Below are positions 4,657 to 6,618 of a DNA stretch of 6,618 bases, piece by piece. The position numbers and the translations under genes are program-made. The DNA is from Actinomycetes bacterium (GTDB lineage Bacteria; Actinomycetota; Actinomycetes; Propionibacteriales; Propionibacteriaceae): positions 1-6,618 of the forward strand of contig JAEXCA010000270.1 of the NCBI GenBank assembly GCA_023393755.1. The letters are read 5' to 3'. Under the pieces are notes generated by a model. It searched no databases. It saw nothing but the letters and a program-made list of their open reading frames with translations, and was not told the DNA's origin. Position 1 is the first letter of the stretch, and each line of letters begins with the position of its first letter.

Positions 4657-6618
4657 CCTTCGACCCCCGTCGAATCGCCGACCCCACCTTCTACGCCGAC
4701 AACCGCATCCCAGCCCACAGCGACCATCGCTGGTTCCGGACCGCCACCGAGGCGGCCACCGGGACCAGCGGCTATGAGCAGAACCTGAACGGGCTGTGGA
4801 AGTTCCACTACGCCCGCAATCCGGGGCAGGTGGTGGACGGCTTCGAGCAGGTCGACTTCGACACCGACGGCTGGGCCGACATCGTCGTCCCGGGCCACAT
4901 CCAGTTGCAGGGCTACGACCGGGCGCAGTACACCAACGTCCAGTACCCCTGGGACGGGCACGAAGCGATCGGGCCGGGGCAGATTCCGCAGCGGTTCAAC
5001 CCGGTGGCCAGCTACGTGACCACCTTCCAGGCGCCCGCGCTGGTCGCCGGCGAGCGGCTGAGCATCTCCTTCAAGGGCGCTGAGAGCGCGATCGCGGTCT
5101 GGCTGAACGGCCACTACCTCGGGTACGGCGCTGATTCCTTCACCCCCTCGGAGTTCGACCTGACCGGGGCGCTGGTCGAGGGGGAGAACAAGCTGGCCGC
5201 GCAGGTGTTCAAGTGGACCGCCGGCTCCTGGATCGAGGACCAGGACTTCTACCGGTTCTCCGGGTTGTTCCGGGACGTGGTGCTGTACCGCCGTCCGGTT
5301 GCGCACGTTGAGGACCTTCGGGTCAGCTCCGCGCTCAGCGACGATCTGAGCGAGGCCACGGTGACGCTGGACGCCTCCCTGGTGGGCTCCGGGAGTGTCT
5401 CGGCGAGCCTGGCCGGGGTCGGTGAACTCACCCCGGACGGCGAGGGCCGGCTCGCGGTGCGGCTGGCGTCCCCCCGGTTGTGGAGCGCGGAGGACCCCCA
5501 CCTCTACGACCTGACCATCGAGGTGCGGGACGAGGCGGGGGAACTCACCGAGTTGATTCCCCAGCGCGTCGGGGTGCGCCGCTTCGGCATCGAGGACGGC
5601 GTGCTGAGGATCAATGGCCGCCGGCTGGTGTTCAAGGGGGTCAACCGGCACGAGTTCGGTCTGCAGGGCCGGGTGATGAGCCGGGAGCAGACCGAGGCCG
5701 ACATCCGGTTCATGAAGGCGCACAACATCAACGCCGTCCGCACCAGCCACTACCCGAACAACTCCTTCTTCTACGAGCTGTGCGATTCCTACGGCCTCTA
5801 CGTGATCGACGAGATGAACCTGGAATCCCATGGCGTCTGGGACGACATCCGCAACCGCGGAGCGCTCGACGAGGCGGTGCCGGGCGATCGTCCGGAATGG
5901 CGCGACGTGCTGCTGGACCGGGCCGCCAGCCTGCTCGAGCGGGACAAGAACCACGCCAGCGTGGTGATGTGGTCCTGCGGCAACGAATCCTTCGGGGGCA
6001 GCAACATCGCCGCGGTGGCCGACTGGTTCCGGCAGCGGGACGACCGTCCGGTGCACTACGAGGGGGTCGCCTGGGACGACCGTCACCCGGCGACCACCGA
6101 CGTGGTCAGCCAGATGTACACCCCGGCCGCCGAGGTCGAGGAGTACCTGGCCACCCGCCGTGACAAGCCCTTCGTGCTGTGCGAGTTCGCCCACGCGATG
6201 GGCAACTCCTTCGGGGCGGTCGACAAGTACCTCGACCTGGCCTACCGCGAACCGCTGTTCCAGGGTGGCTTCATCTGGGACTTCGCCGACCAGGCGATCC
6301 CCCTGAGGGACCGGCACGGGCGGGAGTACTTCGGGTACGGCGGCGACTGCGGGGAGGCTCCCCACGACGGGGACTTCTGCGGCAACGGGATCTTCTTCGC
6401 CGACCACACGCCGACACCGCGCATGCAGGAGGTCCGCCACGTCTACCGCGGCTTGTGCACCTCGGTGGATGCCGGGTCCTTCACGGTGGACAACAGGATG
6501 CTGTTCACGTCCTCCTCCGCCTACGACTGCGTGGTGACCCTGGCCCGGGAGGGACGGGTGCTGCGCGAGGAGACGGTCCCCACCGATGTGGCCCCCGGTG
6601 GGTCCCAGACCCTGGCAC
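4653..6618 (+). CDS. lacZ: Beta-galactosidase LacZ, glycoside hydrolase family 2 (3' end outside window)
   Basis: Hydrolyses terminal beta-galactosides such as lactose with retention, in the cytoplasm (no signal peptide). The 655 visible codons cover the sugar-binding jelly-roll domain (about 40-220, with LNGLWKFHY, YTNVQYPW and EDQDFYRFSGLFRDV), an Ig-like domain (about 220-325) and the TIM barrel from FKGVNRHEF (327-335). Active-site motifs are intact: RTSHYPN (363-369, His366), DEMNLESHG with Mg ligands Glu391 and His393, WSCGNES with acid/base Glu445, and CEFAHAMGNS with nucleophile Glu511, matching E. coli Glu416, His418, Glu461 and Glu537. The sodium-site-like FCGNG is also kept. E. coli Trp568 is Phe here (WDFADQ for WDWVDQ). 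E. coli LacZ is 1024 aa, so the missing part should be the C-terminal Ig-like and beta-sandwich domains. Start GTG 4653 has an ideal ribosome binding site and overlaps the permease stop, making this the fourth gene of the operon. Confidence 0.97.
   Translation, partial: MTFDPRRIADPTFYADNRIPAHSDHRWFRTATEAATGTSGYEQNLNGLWKFHYARNPGQVVDGFEQVDFDTDGWADIVVPGHIQLQGYDRAQYTNVQYPWDGHEAIGPGQIPQRFNPVASYVTTFQAPALVAGERLSISFKGAESAIAVWLNGHYLGYGADSFTPSEFDLTGALVEGENKLAAQVFKWTAGSWIEDQDFYRFSGLFRDVVLYRRPVAHVEDLRVSSALSDDLSEATVTLDASLVGSGSVSASLAGVGELTPDGEGRLAVRLASPRLWSAEDPHLYDLTIEVRDEAGELTELIPQRVGVRRFGIEDGVLRINGRRLVFKGVNRHEFGLQGRVMSREQTEADIRFMKAHNINAVRTSHYPNNSFFYELCDSYGLYVIDEMNLESHGVWDDIRNRGALDEAVPGDRPEWRDVLLDRAASLLERDKNHASVVMWSCGNESFGGSNIAAVADWFRQRDDRPVHYEGVAWDDRHPATTDVVSQMYTPAAEVEEYLATRRDKPFVLCEFAHAMGNSFGAVDKYLDLAYREPLFQGGFIWDFADQAIPLRDRHGREYFGYGGDCGEAPHDGDFCGNGIFFADHTPTPRMQEVRHVYRGLCTSVDAGSFTVDNRMLFTSSSAYDCVVTLAREGRVLREETVPTDVAPGGSQTLA

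Noticed and set aside
4548..6440. 630-codon open frame on the minus strand across lacZ
   Set aside because: It lies antisense to an unmistakable GH2 enzyme. Long antisense frames are expected in GC-rich genes with G/C third positions. Its translation is Val/Pro/Gly/His-rich with no domain pattern and no ribosome site.

Overview
The window is GC-rich throughout, with G/C-ending codons, GTG and TTG start codons and long spurious antisense ORFs. Together with a LacI-type repressor, a CUT1-type sugar ABC importer and a glycosidase in one unit, this points to an actinomycete (Actinomycetota). The sequence alone does not let me name a genus.

Layout: (i) positions 1-126 (+) hold the last 41 codons of a gene ending in a glycine-rich tail and a final Trp, most like the end of a DUF2207-type membrane protein. 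(ii) 134-1165 (-) is a LacI-family repressor, convergent with (i). (iii) 1166-1481 is a 316-bp divergent control region. It has a perfect 16-bp palindromic operator (1296-1311) overlapping a good -35/-10 pair for the right-hand operon, and a degenerate second copy (1194-1209) just upstream of the repressor gene. (iv) 1482-2798 (+) is a sugar-binding lipoprotein, followed by a 13-bp hairpin. (v) 2898-3851 and 3835-4656 (+) are two overlapping permease genes. (vi) 4653-6618 (+) is a GH2 beta-galactosidase (LacZ), cut off by the window end after 655 codons.

How it works (inference from family knowledge and gene order): the lipoprotein captures a beta-galactoside such as lactose or a galacto-oligosaccharide outside the membrane. 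The two permeases import it intact, and cytoplasmic LacZ, which has no signal peptide, hydrolyses it. The binding protein-permease-permease-lacZ order matches the ABC-type lactose operon lacEFGZK of Agrobacterium, not the E. coli lacZYA design. No ATPase gene lies between the permeases and lacZ, so the importer probably uses an MsmK/MalK-type ATPase encoded elsewhere or beyond the right edge. The repressor probably controls both itself and the operon through the two operator copies.

I found no mobile element, CRISPR array, tRNA, rRNA or clearly new system. This is a well-formed catabolic operon. The points most worth checking are the operator pair, the intercistronic hairpin, the missing ATPase and a few LacZ active-site substitutions.
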